A stretch of DNA of 64,000 bases from Rhodospirillaceae bacterium. GTDB lineage: Bacteria > Pseudomonadota > Alphaproteobacteria > Dongiales > Dongiaceae. How positions within the stretch are numbered: position 1 is the first letter of the stretch; each line of letters starts with the position of its first letter. Positions 20,870 through 30,133 of the stretch are shown here, piece after piece. The stretch is from the NCBI GenBank assembly GCA_008012315.1, contig SSEL01000024.1, forward strand, positions 1-64,000, written 5' to 3'. The translations under genes were made by a program, and so were the position numbers. The notes beneath the pieces are model-generated. The model saw only the letters and a program-made list of their open reading frames with translations, was not told the origin of the DNA and did no database searches.

Positions 20870-22016
20870 CGGGTTTTCCGGACGTGCGACGATCGCTGGG
20901 GGAATTGCGGCCGGGCTGTTTCGCACTATTCCACTTCATATCCGAGCGCGGCTGACGTTCATGTTTGACGTCATAGGTCCTGGCATCATCGGCTTCCGCC
21001 GCGCGTTGCCGCTCGGCACGCCGTTCATGCGAAAGCTGCTTGCGCTTGGGGTCGCCGGCAGGCGCTTGTGGCCGCGCCGATGCCTGTGGCCCTGCCGATG
21101 TTTGTGACCGTGCCGATGACTGAGCTTCGCGCCGCTTTTCGGCGTTCCGGTCGTCCCATTTCCTGTCGCCGTGCTCGCGCTTCTGCGTCGGTTTAGGCGG
21201 GCGGGCCTTGCCGCCGCTGGCCTGATGCGGACGCAAGGGCTGGGCACTGCCGGGTGAACCAAGCTGGTCGCGCAGGACCTTGCCCGGCACTTCCTCGGCC
21301 TCGCCCTTGCCGAGATGGCCGAGCTGGAACGGGCCGTAGGACAAGCGGATCAGGCGGCTGACGGTCCAGCCGAAATGCGCGCAGACTTTGCGGATTTCCC
21401 GGTTTTTGCCTTCGGTGAGGCTCATCGTCAGCCAGGCATTCTCGCCCTGCTGGCGGTCGAGCACCGCTTCGATGGCGCCGTATCGCACGCCCTCGATCTC
21501 GATGCCGCCGGCCAGTTTCGTCAGGACTGCCGGATCTACCTTGCCATTGACGCGTACGCGGTACCGGCGCACCCAGCCGGTCGCCGGCAATTCGAGGCGC
21601 CGTGCCAGCTCACCATCATTGGTGAGCAGCAGGAGGCCTTCGGAATTCAAATCCAGCCGGCCGACGGAAATCAGGCGGGGCAGGCCGGAAGGCAGGTTCT
21701 CGAAGACAGTCGGGCGGCCTTCGGGGTCCTTGGCGGTGGTGACCAGGCCGCGCGGCTTATGATAGCGGAACAGGCGCGTCTTCTCGGCCTCGGGTAAAGG
21801 CTTGCCATCGACCCGCACGACATCCGCCGGGCCGATATTGACGGCGGGTGATGACAGCTTCTTGCCGTTGACGGAAACACGGCCGGCAGTAATCCAGGCT
21901 TCTGCATCTCGGCGTGAGCATAGGCCAGCGCGGGCCATGACCTTGGCGATGCGTTCGCCCTCATGCACCTTGTTGCCGGTGTCTTTCCTGCTGGTGGTCT
22001 TGCGATCCTCGCCCAT
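20844..22016 (-). CDS. rluB: 23S rRNA pseudouridine synthase (RluB family)
   Basis: Makes pseudouridine in 23S rRNA. S4 RNA-binding domain at about 15-70 (IAKVMARAGLCSRRDAEAWI), then a RsuA/RluB catalytic domain with the active-site aspartate in GRLDLNSEGLLLLTNDG and EGKNREIRKVCAHFGW. About 140 C-terminal residues form a basic, low-complexity tail rich in Lys, Arg, Gln, Ser and Pro. Start 22016 is chosen because its ATG overlaps the upstream stop (TGATG). 390 residues. Confidence 0.93.
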   Translation of the reverse strand: MGEDRKTTSRKDTGNKVHEGERIAKVMARAGLCSRRDAEAWITAGRVSVNGKKLSSPAVNIGPADVVRVDGKPLPEAEKTRLFRYHKPRGLVTTAKDPEGRPTVFENLPSGLPRLISVGRLDLNSEGLLLLTNDGELARRLELPATGWVRRYRVRVNGKVDPAVLTKLAGGIEIEGVRYGAIEAVLDRQQGENAWLTMSLTEGKNREIRKVCAHFGWTVSRLIRLSYGPFQLGHLGKGEAEEVPGKVLRDQLGSPGSAQPLRPHQASGGKARPPKPTQKREHGDRKWDDRNAEKRREAQSSARSQTSAGPQASARPQAPAGDPKRKQLSHERRAERQRAAEADDARTYDVKHERQPRSDMKWNSAKQPGRNSPSDRRTSGKPDANRFRRS

Positions 22017-22732
22017 CAGCGTGCCGCCGTGACAAACGCATCGATGATCCTGGCATCGCCCGGCCCGACGATGAACTCCGGATGCCACTGCACACCGAGA
22101 CAGAATTTCTTGCGCGGGTCTTCGATGCCTTCGATGACACCGTCTTCGGCCACGGCATTGACGAGGATCCCCGGTCCGGCCGCGCGCACCGCCTGGTGAT
22201 GGGCGCTGTTCACCATGAGCCGATCCGTACCGGAAATCCGGTGTAACAGGCTACCTGGCGTCACCTTTACCGCATGGCCGGCCGTGTTGCGCGGATTGGG
22301 CTGCTCGTGCAGCACGCTGCCCTGGACGGCATCCTCGATATGCTGGATCAGGCTGCCACCCAGCATGACATTCAGCAACTGCTCACCGCCACAAATGCCG
22401 AGGACCGGCTTGTCGCGGTCGAGCATCGCCTTGGTGATGGCCCATTCGAATGTCGTGCGGCCTTCCTTGGTCGCCACGGTGGCATGACGGGAAGTATCGC
22501 CATAGAGGCTGGGGTCGATATCGAAGGCGCCGCCCGTGACCACCAGGCCGTCCAACCGGTCGGCAAGAGCGTCCAGCGCGTCGATGCCGTGGGGCAGGCA
22601 GACGGGCAGGCCGCCGGCACCAGCAACCGATCCGCAATAATTCTCGCGGATGCTGTAACGGGCGAATTTCGACAAGCCGCTCGGCGCGTCGGCGTCGAGG
22701 GTCAGTCCGATCAAGGGTGCGGTCGTTTTCAT
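22016..22732 (-). CDS. Peptidase C26 class I glutamine amidotransferase (PuuD-like)
   Basis: 238 residues with the class I amidotransferase triad: nucleophile Cys in GICGGEQLLNVMLGGSL, His in GVQWHPEF and the following Glu. PuuD-type members hydrolyse gamma-glutamyl-GABA in putrescine breakdown. A PuuB-like oxidase lies 0.7 kb away on the same strand beyond tadA, which supports that role weakly. It is translationally coupled to rluB (TGATG). Confidence 0.85.
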   Translation of the reverse strand: MKTTAPLIGLTLDADAPSGLSKFARYSIRENYCGSVAGAGGLPVCLPHGIDALDALADRLDGLVVTGGAFDIDPSLYGDTSRHATVATKEGRTTFEWAITKAMLDRDKPVLGICGGEQLLNVMLGGSLIQHIEDAVQGSVLHEQPNPRNTAGHAVKVTPGSLLHRISGTDRLMVNSAHHQAVRAAGPGILVNAVAEDGVIEGIEDPRKKFCLGVQWHPEFIVGPGDARIIDAFVTAAR

Positions 22733-22830
22733 AACGCCAAGCTAAACCATAACTGGCCGGGAAGCACAACGGGAAGGCATGCGGGAAAAGCAGGCTTGAC
22801 CGGGCCGGGCCGCCTGCGCTCAATGCCGCT

Positions 22831-23307
22831 ATGACGGAACAGAGCAAGACAGAACAAAACGAACGGGATTTCATGGCCCTGGCTTTTCGGCAGGCGGAGG
22901 CGGCCGCAGCCCGGGACGAGGTGCCGATCGGCGCGGTCCTGGTCGACAGTGCGACCGGCGCGATCCTGGCCGCCGACCATAACCGGGTCGAGGAATGGCA
23001 GGATCCGACCGCCCATGCGGAATTGCTGGTGATCCGGCGCGCCGCCATGGCCAGGGGCGAGAAACGCCTCCCGCTGGTCGATCTCTATGTCACGCTCGAA
23101 CCTTGCCCGATGTGCGCGACCGCCATCGTTTTCGCCCGTCTGCGGCGGGTGATCTATGCCGCCAGCGACCCGAAGGGCGGCGGCATCGAGCACGGCCCCC
23201 GGATCTTCACCCAGCCCACCTGCCATCACCGGCCGCAGGTTTTCGGCGGGCTGGATGAAGGACGCAGCGCGGAAATGCTGCGCAGTTTTTTCCGCGCCAA
23301 GCGCTAG
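22831..23307 (+). CDS. tadA: tRNA adenosine(34) deaminase
   Basis: Zinc-dependent deaminase converting A34 to inosine in tRNA-Arg(ACG). The motif HAELLVIRRA provides the zinc ligand His and the catalytic Glu; PCPMCATAIVFARLRRVIYAA provides the two Cys ligands. 158 residues, the normal size. It sits alone on the plus strand between minus-strand genes. Its TAG stop comes from the left end of repeat copy C. A general nucleoside deaminase is the alternative. Confidence 0.9.
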   Translation: MTEQSKTEQNERDFMALAFRQAEAAAARDEVPIGAVLVDSATGAILAADHNRVEEWQDPTAHAELLVIRRAAMARGEKRLPLVDLYVTLEPCPMCATAIVFARLRRVIYAASDPKGGGIEHGPRIFTQPTCHHRPQVFGGLDEGRSAEMLRSFFRAKR

Positions 23308-23438
23308 AGTCGGATGCCCACAAGTGGAATTGCTGAAGCGATTCCACTTGTGGGCTTAATCCGCCTCTCTTCAACAAGATAGAGCGCGATGGTTTCAAGT
23401 TGAAGCAAAGCTGCTTCAACTTGAAACCATCGCGCTCT
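23306..23438. repeat. Two-hairpin intergenic repeat, copy C
   Basis: 133-bp copy flanked by T and A. Left hairpin: CCCACAAGTGGAATTGC / GCGATTCCACTTGTGGG around a tgaa loop. Right hairpin: AGAGCGCGATGGTTTCAAGT / ACTTGAAACCATCGCGCTCT with GAAGCaaaGCTTC-like top. Both stems are almost perfect. It lies between tadA and the convergent oxidase gene and forms the tadA stop. Confidence 0.9.
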
Positions 23439-23444
23439 AATCGG

Positions 23445-24740
23445 TCAGATCGGCAGGCTGTCCAGGAAGCGGTACCACATGACCGACGGCGCCAGGAACC
23501 AGGGATCGCCGATATAAAGCGGCCGGGTCTGGAAGGGGACATTGTCGAGCGCCGTCTTGCCCTCGGCCGTACCCAGCACTTTCTGCCCCAGGCGCATGCC
23601 GAAATAAGTCGCCAGCGACACGCCCGATCCGCAATAGCCCATGCAGTAATGCAGTCCGTCCTGGGTGCCGATATGCGGCAGGGTGTCGAAGGTGTAAGCG
23701 ACGAAGCCCATCCAGGAATGGCTGATCTTGCTTTGCTTGAGCTGCGGGAAGATACCGCTCATCCAATGGTGCAGGCGCGGTGCGCTCACCTGCGGATCGG
23801 TTTCCGAAAACGCGACGCGGCCGCCGAACAGCATGCGCTGCTTGTCCGGTGACAGCCGGTAATAGAACACCACGCGGCGACTGTCGCTCATGACCCGGTT
23901 TGTCGGCGCGACATCCTGGGCAATCTTCGGATCAAGCGGTTCGGTGGCGATGATATAGCTGCCGATCGGAATGACGCGCCGCCGCTGCCAGGGTGACAGG
24001 GGGCCGGTATAGCCGTTGGTGGCGATCACCACGTCACGGGCACGGACCAGGCCATGGGCCGTGGCGACGCGGAAGCCGGAGCTCTGGCGTTCGATGGCGC
24101 GCGCGGCGCAATGGCTGATCACCTGCACGCCCGCCTGGCGGGCAAGGCGCAGCAATTCGAGATGATACTTGCCCGGATGCAACGCGGCATGCTTCGGATA
24201 GACGAGGCCGCCGTGATAATAGTCGCTGCCGATTTCGCGGCGCTGCTCCGCGCGGGTGACGACTTCGACCGGCACTTCCAGGCCTTTGGCCTGGTTCTCG
24301 GCGACCCGCGCCAGAGCGGCGAACTGCTTTTCATTATGCGCCGCATGGAACCGGCCGACCTGTTCCCAATCGCAATCCAGCTTCTCGTCGCGGATCATGT
24401 CGCCGATAAAATCGAGCGCCTGGATGCCTTCCCGGCGGATGGCGAAGGCGGTTTCTTCATTGTGGCGGCCCGAGAGTCCGCTGAAGCTCGGCTTGATGCT
24501 GGTGGAAACTTGTCCGCCATTCCGGCTGGAACAGCCCCAGCCGGCAGCTTCGGCATCGATGATCAAGGTCGATCGCCCGCCGCGCGCTGTCTGGATGCCG
24601 GCCATCAGGCCGGTATAGCCGGCACCGATGATCAGCACATCGACATCGGTCGGCAATGATTGCGTACCGGCCGCCGGTCGCGGCGCGGCTTCCCACCAAT
24701 ATGGCTGGTTTTTGTAATCGGCAGTGAACAAGGACGTCAC
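23445..24740 (-). CDS. FAD-dependent oxidoreductase (DAO family, PuuB-like)
   Basis: 431-residue flavoprotein. The FAD-binding Rossmann motif VLIIGAGYTGLMAGIQTARGG is at about 35-55, followed by SSRNGGQVSTSIKPS, the PuuB/OrdL-type HAALHPGKYHLELLRLA, IATNGYTGPL, and a C-terminal YCGSGVSLATYFGMRLG. Relatives oxidise gamma-glutamylputrescine or other N-substituted amines. Together with the nearby C26 amidotransferase it hints at putrescine use. Exact substrate unproven. Confidence 0.85.
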   Translation of the reverse strand: MTSLFTADYKNQPYWWEAAPRPAAGTQSLPTDVDVLIIGAGYTGLMAGIQTARGGRSTLIIDAEAAGWGCSSRNGGQVSTSIKPSFSGLSGRHNEETAFAIRREGIQALDFIGDMIRDEKLDCDWEQVGRFHAAHNEKQFAALARVAENQAKGLEVPVEVVTRAEQRREIGSDYYHGGLVYPKHAALHPGKYHLELLRLARQAGVQVISHCAARAIERQSSGFRVATAHGLVRARDVVIATNGYTGPLSPWQRRRVIPIGSYIIATEPLDPKIAQDVAPTNRVMSDSRRVVFYYRLSPDKQRMLFGGRVAFSETDPQVSAPRLHHWMSGIFPQLKQSKISHSWMGFVAYTFDTLPHIGTQDGLHYCMGYCGSGVSLATYFGMRLGQKVLGTAEGKTALDNVPFQTRPLYIGDPWFLAPSVMWYRFLDSLPI

Positions 24741-24798
24741 GAAGCTGTCTCCCCTTTGGCAGCGGAATCGCGATGGATATCGGATGAGGCTGGTCGAC

Positions 24799-24975
24799 TC
24801 AGTCGTCTAATTTCTTGTCGTCGATCTCCCGCCGGCGTCGCTCTTCGGCACGGCGGTCGTTTTCCTTCTCGGTTTTGGTGCGGCCGAATTTGACCCGATT
24901 CGCGTCGGCCTGGCGTGTCTCTTCCTGGCGCTTCTGTGCCTTGCGGAAACGGTTCAGATTGACGATCTCTGCCAT
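24799..24975 (-). CDS. DUF4169 family protein
   Basis: Small, highly charged 58-residue protein (MAEIVNLNRFRKAQKR...RREIDDKKLDD), predicted fully helical. It resembles the DUF4169 family common in alphaproteobacteria; the function is unknown. The start is the ATG at 24975; the longer open frame upstream has no conserved sequence. It lies 58 nt upstream of the oxidase gene on the same strand. Confidence 0.7.
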   Translation of the reverse strand: MAEIVNLNRFRKAQKRQEETRQADANRVKFGRTKTEKENDRRAEERRRREIDDKKLDD

Positions 24976-25155
24976 CGGCTGCTCGTAAAATTCGCCCCGT
25001 TGTGACGCATGACATCTTGCAGTGGTGTCGTGCCGTTGTCGATAATAGCCGCGCAAAGGGGTCTTTGGAACCGGGTCGCACGCCGAGTCGTTTCCCACAT
25101 GAGACTCGCTCCGGAAACGGAGAACTGGGTAAATGCGTTGGGAAAGAGGGGTGTT

Positions 25156-28100
25156 ATGAACAAAGGCGTTAAAATTGCTGCAGCGGTGATTGGCGGTCTC
25201 GTGGTGATCGCGCTGGTCGCGCCGATGTTCGTGAACCTCAATAACTATAAAGGCCTGATCGCGCAGAAGGCGAAGGAAGCCACGGGGCGCGATCTCACCA
25301 TTACCGGCGATATCTCGCTCTCGCTGCTGCCGATGCCCGCGGTCTCGATCGAAGGCGTGAAGTTCGGCAATGCGCCCGGGGCCAGCCAGCCCGACATGGT
25401 GACCCTGGAACAAGCCAAGGTGAAAGTAGCGCTGTTTCCGCTGATTTCCGGCGATGTGCAGGTCAAGGAAGTGGTGCTGAGCAAGCCGGTCATCCTGCTG
25501 GAGAAGCTGCGCGACGGCAGCGCCAATTGGCAGATCAAGCCGGCAGGCGAGCCGGCTGCCACGCCGACCGAGACTAAGGAAGCCGCCGGCGAGGCGACCA
25601 AGGAAACGGCGGCATCCGCCGGCATGAACATCGCCGTCGACAGCGCCTCGATCGAAGACGGTACGCTGATCTATCGTGACGATGCGAGCGGATCGGAGCA
25701 GAAGGTCGAGAACATCAATGTCGATCTCTCGATGGAAAGCCTGGAAGGGCCATTCGAGGCGAAAGGCGGGGTGACCGCGCTCGGTGCGCCGCTCGGCTTC
25801 ACCGTCAAGCTCGGCAAGATGAATACCGGTAAGCCGATGCCGGTCGATGTCTCTCTCGCCGTGAGCGAGGCCGCGGCGACCCTCGGTTTCGTCGGTCAGG
25901 CGGATCTGGCGGCGGCATCCGACCCGCAGAAGCCGATCGTGACGGGCAAGCTCAGCGGCAAGGGCGACAGCGTGGCCAAGCTGCTGGCGGCATTGCCCGG
26001 CGGCGATAAATCGGCCGCGCAGCCGCCTTTGCTGACCCAGCCTTTCTCACTGGATGGCGATGTGACGGCGGGCAGCGCCTCGGCGACGGTGCCGTCTTTG
26101 ACTTTCCATTTGGGCGACCTGACCGCCAAGGCGGCGATTGCCGCCAATTATGCCAAGGATGTCGCCCTCCAGGCCAATGTCGCGGTCGGCCGGGTCGATC
26201 TCGACAAGCTGCTGCCGGCAGGTGGCAGTGACAAGAAAGCGGAAGCGACGAAGCCCACGACCGGCACGGCGGGGCAGAACGGTCAGGCGGCGGCCGGCGG
26301 TGGTTTCGGCCTGCCGAACGGCATCACCGCCGGTGCCGATGTCACGGTGCAGCAGATTGTCTATCAGGGCCAATCGATCGACAACACCAAGCTCTCGGCG
26401 CAACTGGCCAATGGCCAAGTGACTTTGAAGAGCCTGACGGCCCAGCTTCCGGGCGCGTCCGGCCTGGCTGCAAGCGGTGTTCTTTATGCCGATCAGGGCC
26501 AACCGGCCTTCACCGGCGGCATCAAGGTCAATGCCGGCAATCTGCGCGCCCTGATTGATGCCTTCGCCAAGGGCGCCGTCGATACGGTGCCGGGCGACCG
26601 GCTGCGCAGCTTCTCCTTGTCCAGCAAGATCGGTTTCAAGAGCCAGCAACTCGACCTGACCGAGCTGTCGGCAAAGCTGGACCAATCGACGATCCAGGGC
26701 GGCGCGAGCATCGCTTTGCCGGACGGCAAGCAACGCCAGCAGATGGGATTCGGTGTGGGCTTGTCGATCGACAAGCTCAATCTCGACGGCTATCTGCCGA
26801 AAGGCGGTGAAAAGGCGACTGCTGCGACGCAAACCTCCACGGCCCAGACGGCCGCCAAGCCGGCTGGTGCCGACAATCCGCTGAAGGCGCTGGCGCCCTT
26901 GGCCGATCTCAATGCCAATCTCGAGGCGCGGGTCGGCGCCCTCACCCTGAACCAGCAGCAGATCAACGGGTTGCATGCCTTGATCGCTATCGGTGGCGGC
27001 GCCATCAATATCAAGGATATCAGTGTCGCCGATTTCCTCGGCGGCAAGGGCGCGATCACCGGCAAGGTGACCGATCTCAAGGGCGATCCGCGTTTCGATA
27101 CCAATTTTGACATCACCGCCAAGGATGCCGGCAATGTCTTCCAGATGGCGGGTGCCGGCGCGCAGCAATCCGGCAAATTCGGTGCGCTGACCTTGACCGG
27201 CAAGGCCGGCGGCAATGCCAATGATGTGAGCTATGATGTCAATCTCGGCATGGCCGGGATCGGTGCCCAGGGCAGCGCCAAAGGCGGTATCTCTGGCCTG
27301 CTGGCCGGCGGCATTCCGAAGATCAACAGCAATTTCGATCTCAAGGCGCGGGATATCTCCGCTCTGGCGGCACTGGCCGGCATGCCGGCGGATGCGGCGC
27401 AAGATCTGGGTGCCGTGGCTTTGAGCGGCACGGCGCAAAGCGGCAAGGACGATCTCACCTATGATGTTGCTTTGTCGGCCAGCGGTGTCGGCGCCAGCGG
27501 CAAGCTGGGCGGCAAGCTGACAGGTATCTCCGGCGATAATCCGCAGGTCGATACCAAGCTCGATCTCAATGCGCAAAAGCCGGGGCCGTTGCTTCGTCTG
27601 GCTGGCCTCGGCGGACCGAAGGCCAATGCGGCGGGTGCGCTCGGCATCGGCGGCACGCTCAAGGGCGGCGCCGACAAGATGGCGTTGGATCTGAAGCTGC
27701 AGGGACTTGGCGGCAATGCCGCCCTCGTGGGAACGGTGCAGGCGAAAGCCAAGCCGATCGCCTTCGATATCAGCCTGACCGCCAATCACCCGCAATTCTC
27801 GGATCTGCTGCGTCTGGCCGATCTGCCGAGTTCGGGGGTGCAGGCCGGCCCGCTGAAGATGTCGGCCAAGGCTGCGGGAACGACGGATAAGGCACAGCTC
27901 AGCGCGCTGAGCGCCGCCTGGGGTGACAGTTCGTTGAACGGGACAGCCAGCTACGATGCAACCGGGGCGCGGCCACAAATCGCCGCCAATATCACCGGCG
28001 GCACGGTCAATCTGATCCCCTTCATGGGCAATAGCCAAGGTGGTGCGGCAGCCGGCAAGAGCCAGAGTAAAGCGAGCTCGGGCGGTGCGCCGGCTGGCGC

Positions 28101-29247
28101 CTGGTCGGAGGATAAGCTCGATCTTTCCATCCTCGACAAGCAGGATGCGAACGTCGATTTCCAGGCGAAATCGCTGATCCTGCCGGATCAGCAGATCGAT
28201 GACCTGGTAGCCAAGATCACGCTCAAGGACGGGTTGCTGACAATGCAGACCCTGAACGGCAAGATCTATGGCGGCGGCTTCGATCTGTCCGGTACTACGG
28301 TCAATGGCCGCGGCACGCCGAAGGTTGATGCCAAGGTCGCGGTCGACAAGATCCAGATCGGCCAGGTGATGGGTGGCGGCATTGCCGGCAGCCAGGTGAA
28401 GGGGCCGATCTCCCTCAATCTCGATCTGCTTGGCAGCGGTGACAGCCAGGCGGCGCTGATGCGTTCGCTGACCGGCAAGGGCAATCTCGACGGCACCATG
28501 ATGATCATCGGCAAGGTCGAGCAGAAAGTCGGTTCGGTCCTGCTGGATGTGCTGGGCAAGAAGGTGAAGCAGGTGCAGAGTCTGACCGACACCGTCAATG
28601 GTATTCTCGGCAACTTCACCGGCGTCGATAACGCCTTGAAAGGCAGCTTCAACATCGCCAAGGGCGTGCTTGACACGCAGGATTTCGCCTTCACCAACCC
28701 GAAGGCGCATGGCACGGCGAAAGGCCAGATCGACATCGCGACCATGGCCTTCTCGAAAATGCTGGTCGATCTCTTCGGCGCCAATGCCGACAAGGCCTTC
28801 ATGAGCATCAATCTCGACGGGCCGCTGAGCAATCCGCGGCCGAGCTTTGCCAGCAATGGCGCGGCCGGCGCCGGCGGCCTCATGGGCATTGACAGCAGTG
28901 GCAAGGTGCAGCCGGATGCGATCGAAAAGCTGCCGGGCGGCGACAAGCTGCTGAAGAAGCTGGGCGTCCAGCCGAACAGCTCGACACCTACCGACGGTAG
29001 CGCGCCACAAAACGGTACGTCATCCGGCAAGCCGGCTGTCGAGGTGCCCGGCCTTGGCACCATCGAACTGCCTTTCGGTAAAAAGAAGAAGAAAAAGGAC
29101 AAGCAGCCGGAGCCGGCGCCGCAATCGGCCCCCACGGAAACACCCAGCACGGAGACGCCAGCGCCCAGCGAACCGGCGGCGCCCAGCGAGCCGGCTCCCG
29201 CTGAACCGGCCCCTGCTGAACCGGCACCCGACCAGCCGTCTCAATGA
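25156..29247 (+). CDS. Giant AsmA-family protein
   Basis: 1363 residues, a large AsmA/TamB-like envelope protein. An N-terminal signal-anchor (VKIAAAVIGGLVVIALVAPMFV) is followed by the AsmA start NLNNYKGLIAQKAKEATGRDL and TGDISLSLLPMPAVSIEGV. The middle (about 640-960) holds several diverged ~75-residue beta-rich repeats (YDVNLGMAGIGAQGS, YDVALSASGVGASGK, ...). The AsmA C-terminal region has LDGTMMIIGKVEQKVGS and TQDFAFTNPKAHGTAKGQID. The tail is a Lys cluster plus a Pro/Glu/Ala/Ser repeat. Such proteins span the periplasm and have been linked to lipid transport. The start at 25156 has a good ribosome-binding site (AAAGAGG). Confidence 0.88.
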   Translation: MNKGVKIAAAVIGGLVVIALVAPMFVNLNNYKGLIAQKAKEATGRDLTITGDISLSLLPMPAVSIEGVKFGNAPGASQPDMVTLEQAKVKVALFPLISGDVQVKEVVLSKPVILLEKLRDGSANWQIKPAGEPAATPTETKEAAGEATKETAASAGMNIAVDSASIEDGTLIYRDDASGSEQKVENINVDLSMESLEGPFEAKGGVTALGAPLGFTVKLGKMNTGKPMPVDVSLAVSEAAATLGFVGQADLAAASDPQKPIVTGKLSGKGDSVAKLLAALPGGDKSAAQPPLLTQPFSLDGDVTAGSASATVPSLTFHLGDLTAKAAIAANYAKDVALQANVAVGRVDLDKLLPAGGSDKKAEATKPTTGTAGQNGQAAAGGGFGLPNGITAGADVTVQQIVYQGQSIDNTKLSAQLANGQVTLKSLTAQLPGASGLAASGVLYADQGQPAFTGGIKVNAGNLRALIDAFAKGAVDTVPGDRLRSFSLSSKIGFKSQQLDLTELSAKLDQSTIQGGASIALPDGKQRQQMGFGVGLSIDKLNLDGYLPKGGEKATAATQTSTAQTAAKPAGADNPLKALAPLADLNANLEARVGALTLNQQQINGLHALIAIGGGAINIKDISVADFLGGKGAITGKVTDLKGDPRFDTNFDITAKDAGNVFQMAGAGAQQSGKFGALTLTGKAGGNANDVSYDVNLGMAGIGAQGSAKGGISGLLAGGIPKINSNFDLKARDISALAALAGMPADAAQDLGAVALSGTAQSGKDDLTYDVALSASGVGASGKLGGKLTGISGDNPQVDTKLDLNAQKPGPLLRLAGLGGPKANAAGALGIGGTLKGGADKMALDLKLQGLGGNAALVGTVQAKAKPIAFDISLTANHPQFSDLLRLADLPSSGVQAGPLKMSAKAAGTTDKAQLSALSAAWGDSSLNGTASYDATGARPQIAANITGGTVNLIPFMGNSQGGAAAGKSQSKASSGGAPAGAWSEDKLDLSILDKQDANVDFQAKSLILPDQQIDDLVAKITLKDGLLTMQTLNGKIYGGGFDLSGTTVNGRGTPKVDAKVAVDKIQIGQVMGGGIAGSQVKGPISLNLDLLGSGDSQAALMRSLTGKGNLDGTMMIIGKVEQKVGSVLLDVLGKKVKQVQSLTDTVNGILGNFTGVDNALKGSFNIAKGVLDTQDFAFTNPKAHGTAKGQIDIATMAFSKMLVDLFGANADKAFMSINLDGPLSNPRPSFASNGAAGAGGLMGIDSSGKVQPDAIEKLPGGDKLLKKLGVQPNSSTPTDGSAPQNGTSSGKPAVEVPGLGTIELPFGKKKKKKDKQPEPAPQSAPTETPSTETPAPSEPAAPSEPAPAEPAPAEPAPDQPSQ

Positions 29248-29274
29248 GATGGTGTCAGGGGCCTGGGAGGCGAG

Positions 29275-29859
29275 CTACCAGGGCATGCCCATCAGATCGA
29301 TGAGGCCGTGAGCCGGCCAGGTGTCGATCGGTGCCTTTGCCGGTAGAACCATGGCGGCGGCGTCATCGATCTGCCACAGCCGCTTATCCGGGTCGAAGCT
29401 GCGCACCTGCTGGCCGATCCGGCTGAAACCGGCTTTGGCATAGAAGCCCACCACTGCATCGCGGCATTGCAGGAAGCCGAAATCGACCGGCAGATCTCGG
29501 CAAAGACACTGCCGCAGGTCGCGCAGCAACTGGCGGCCGACCTGCTGGCCCTGCAGATCCGGCAGGACGGCCACGGCGCCGATCCCGGCGATCAGGACTG
29601 CCTCCTCGCCGACCTTGATCAACCGCCGGGCGAAGCCGAGATGCGCCGCCAGGCGGCCGGTCCGCTCCAGCAGCAGCAAACGATATTCTGCCGGCCCGCC
29701 CCAGAAATCCTGCTGCGTCCAAAGATGTTCGTATTGCGGATAGGCGGCGATCAGCAGGCTGCGGATATTCCGCCGGTCATGCGCGGTCAGGTCGTTTTCG
29801 GCGATCAGGCGCGCAACCAGTGGCAAGCTGGTCGGCAGCAGGTCAAGGCTCGTTGCCAT
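29275..29859 (-). CDS. GNAT-family acetyltransferase (NodA/AAC(2')-like)
   Basis: 194-residue N-acetyltransferase. The acetyl-CoA-binding region is IGAVAVLPDLQGQQVGRQLLRDL; upstream is HDRRNIRSLLIAAYPQYEHLW, and downstream CRDAVVGFYAKAGFSRIGQQV. The shape recalls AAC(2')-I and NodA-like GNATs. The start at 29859 (MATSLDLLPTSL) overlaps the end of the RHH gene by 17 nt. The long upstream extension of the open frame is a shadow of that gene. Substrate unknown. Confidence 0.75.
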   Translation of the reverse strand: MATSLDLLPTSLPLVARLIAENDLTAHDRRNIRSLLIAAYPQYEHLWTQQDFWGGPAEYRLLLLERTGRLAAHLGFARRLIKVGEEAVLIAGIGAVAVLPDLQGQQVGRQLLRDLRQCLCRDLPVDFGFLQCRDAVVGFYAKAGFSRIGQQVRSFDPDKRLWQIDDAAAMVLPAKAPIDTWPAHGLIDLMGMPW

Positions 29860-30112
29860 GCTGCTGGCCTGTTTCATGAAGCTGCTGCAGGACGAAAACC
29901 CGAAGGGCGCTGGAGAGATTGGGGGGCGTCCCGGACTCGACGACGCCCCGCAGCTGGTCGACCCTGGCGACCAGCTGCGCGACAGAGCGGCCGCGCTGCG
30001 CGGCGATGTTCTTGAGGGCATCCCAGAAGGCCGCTTCCAGGGTGAAACTCGTCTTGTGACCGGCAATGGTCACCGAATGCTTCTCCATCCTGGTGGGCGG
30101 CCGTTCTGTCAT
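29843..30112 (-). CDS. Ribbon-helix-helix domain protein
   Basis: 89 residues matching the RHH_4 type domain seen in alphaproteobacteria: KHSVTIAGHKTSFTLEAAFWDALKNIAAQRGRSVAQLVARVDQL. The beta strand followed by two helices suggests a DNA-binding dimer. It starts 21 nt after fumC and overlaps the GNAT gene, so the three may be one transcript. An internal ATG at 30088 is an alternative start. Confidence 0.75.
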   Translation of the reverse strand: MTERPPTRMEKHSVTIAGHKTSFTLEAAFWDALKNIAAQRGRSVAQLVARVDQLRGVVESGTPPNLSSALRVFVLQQLHETGQQHGNEP

Positions 30113-30133
30113 CTGCGCATCGTTGGGTTGGCC

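Noticed and set aside
26047-29010. 987-codon ORF on the minus strand
   Set aside because: It is antisense to the AsmA gene, which has clear motifs and a ribosome-binding site.
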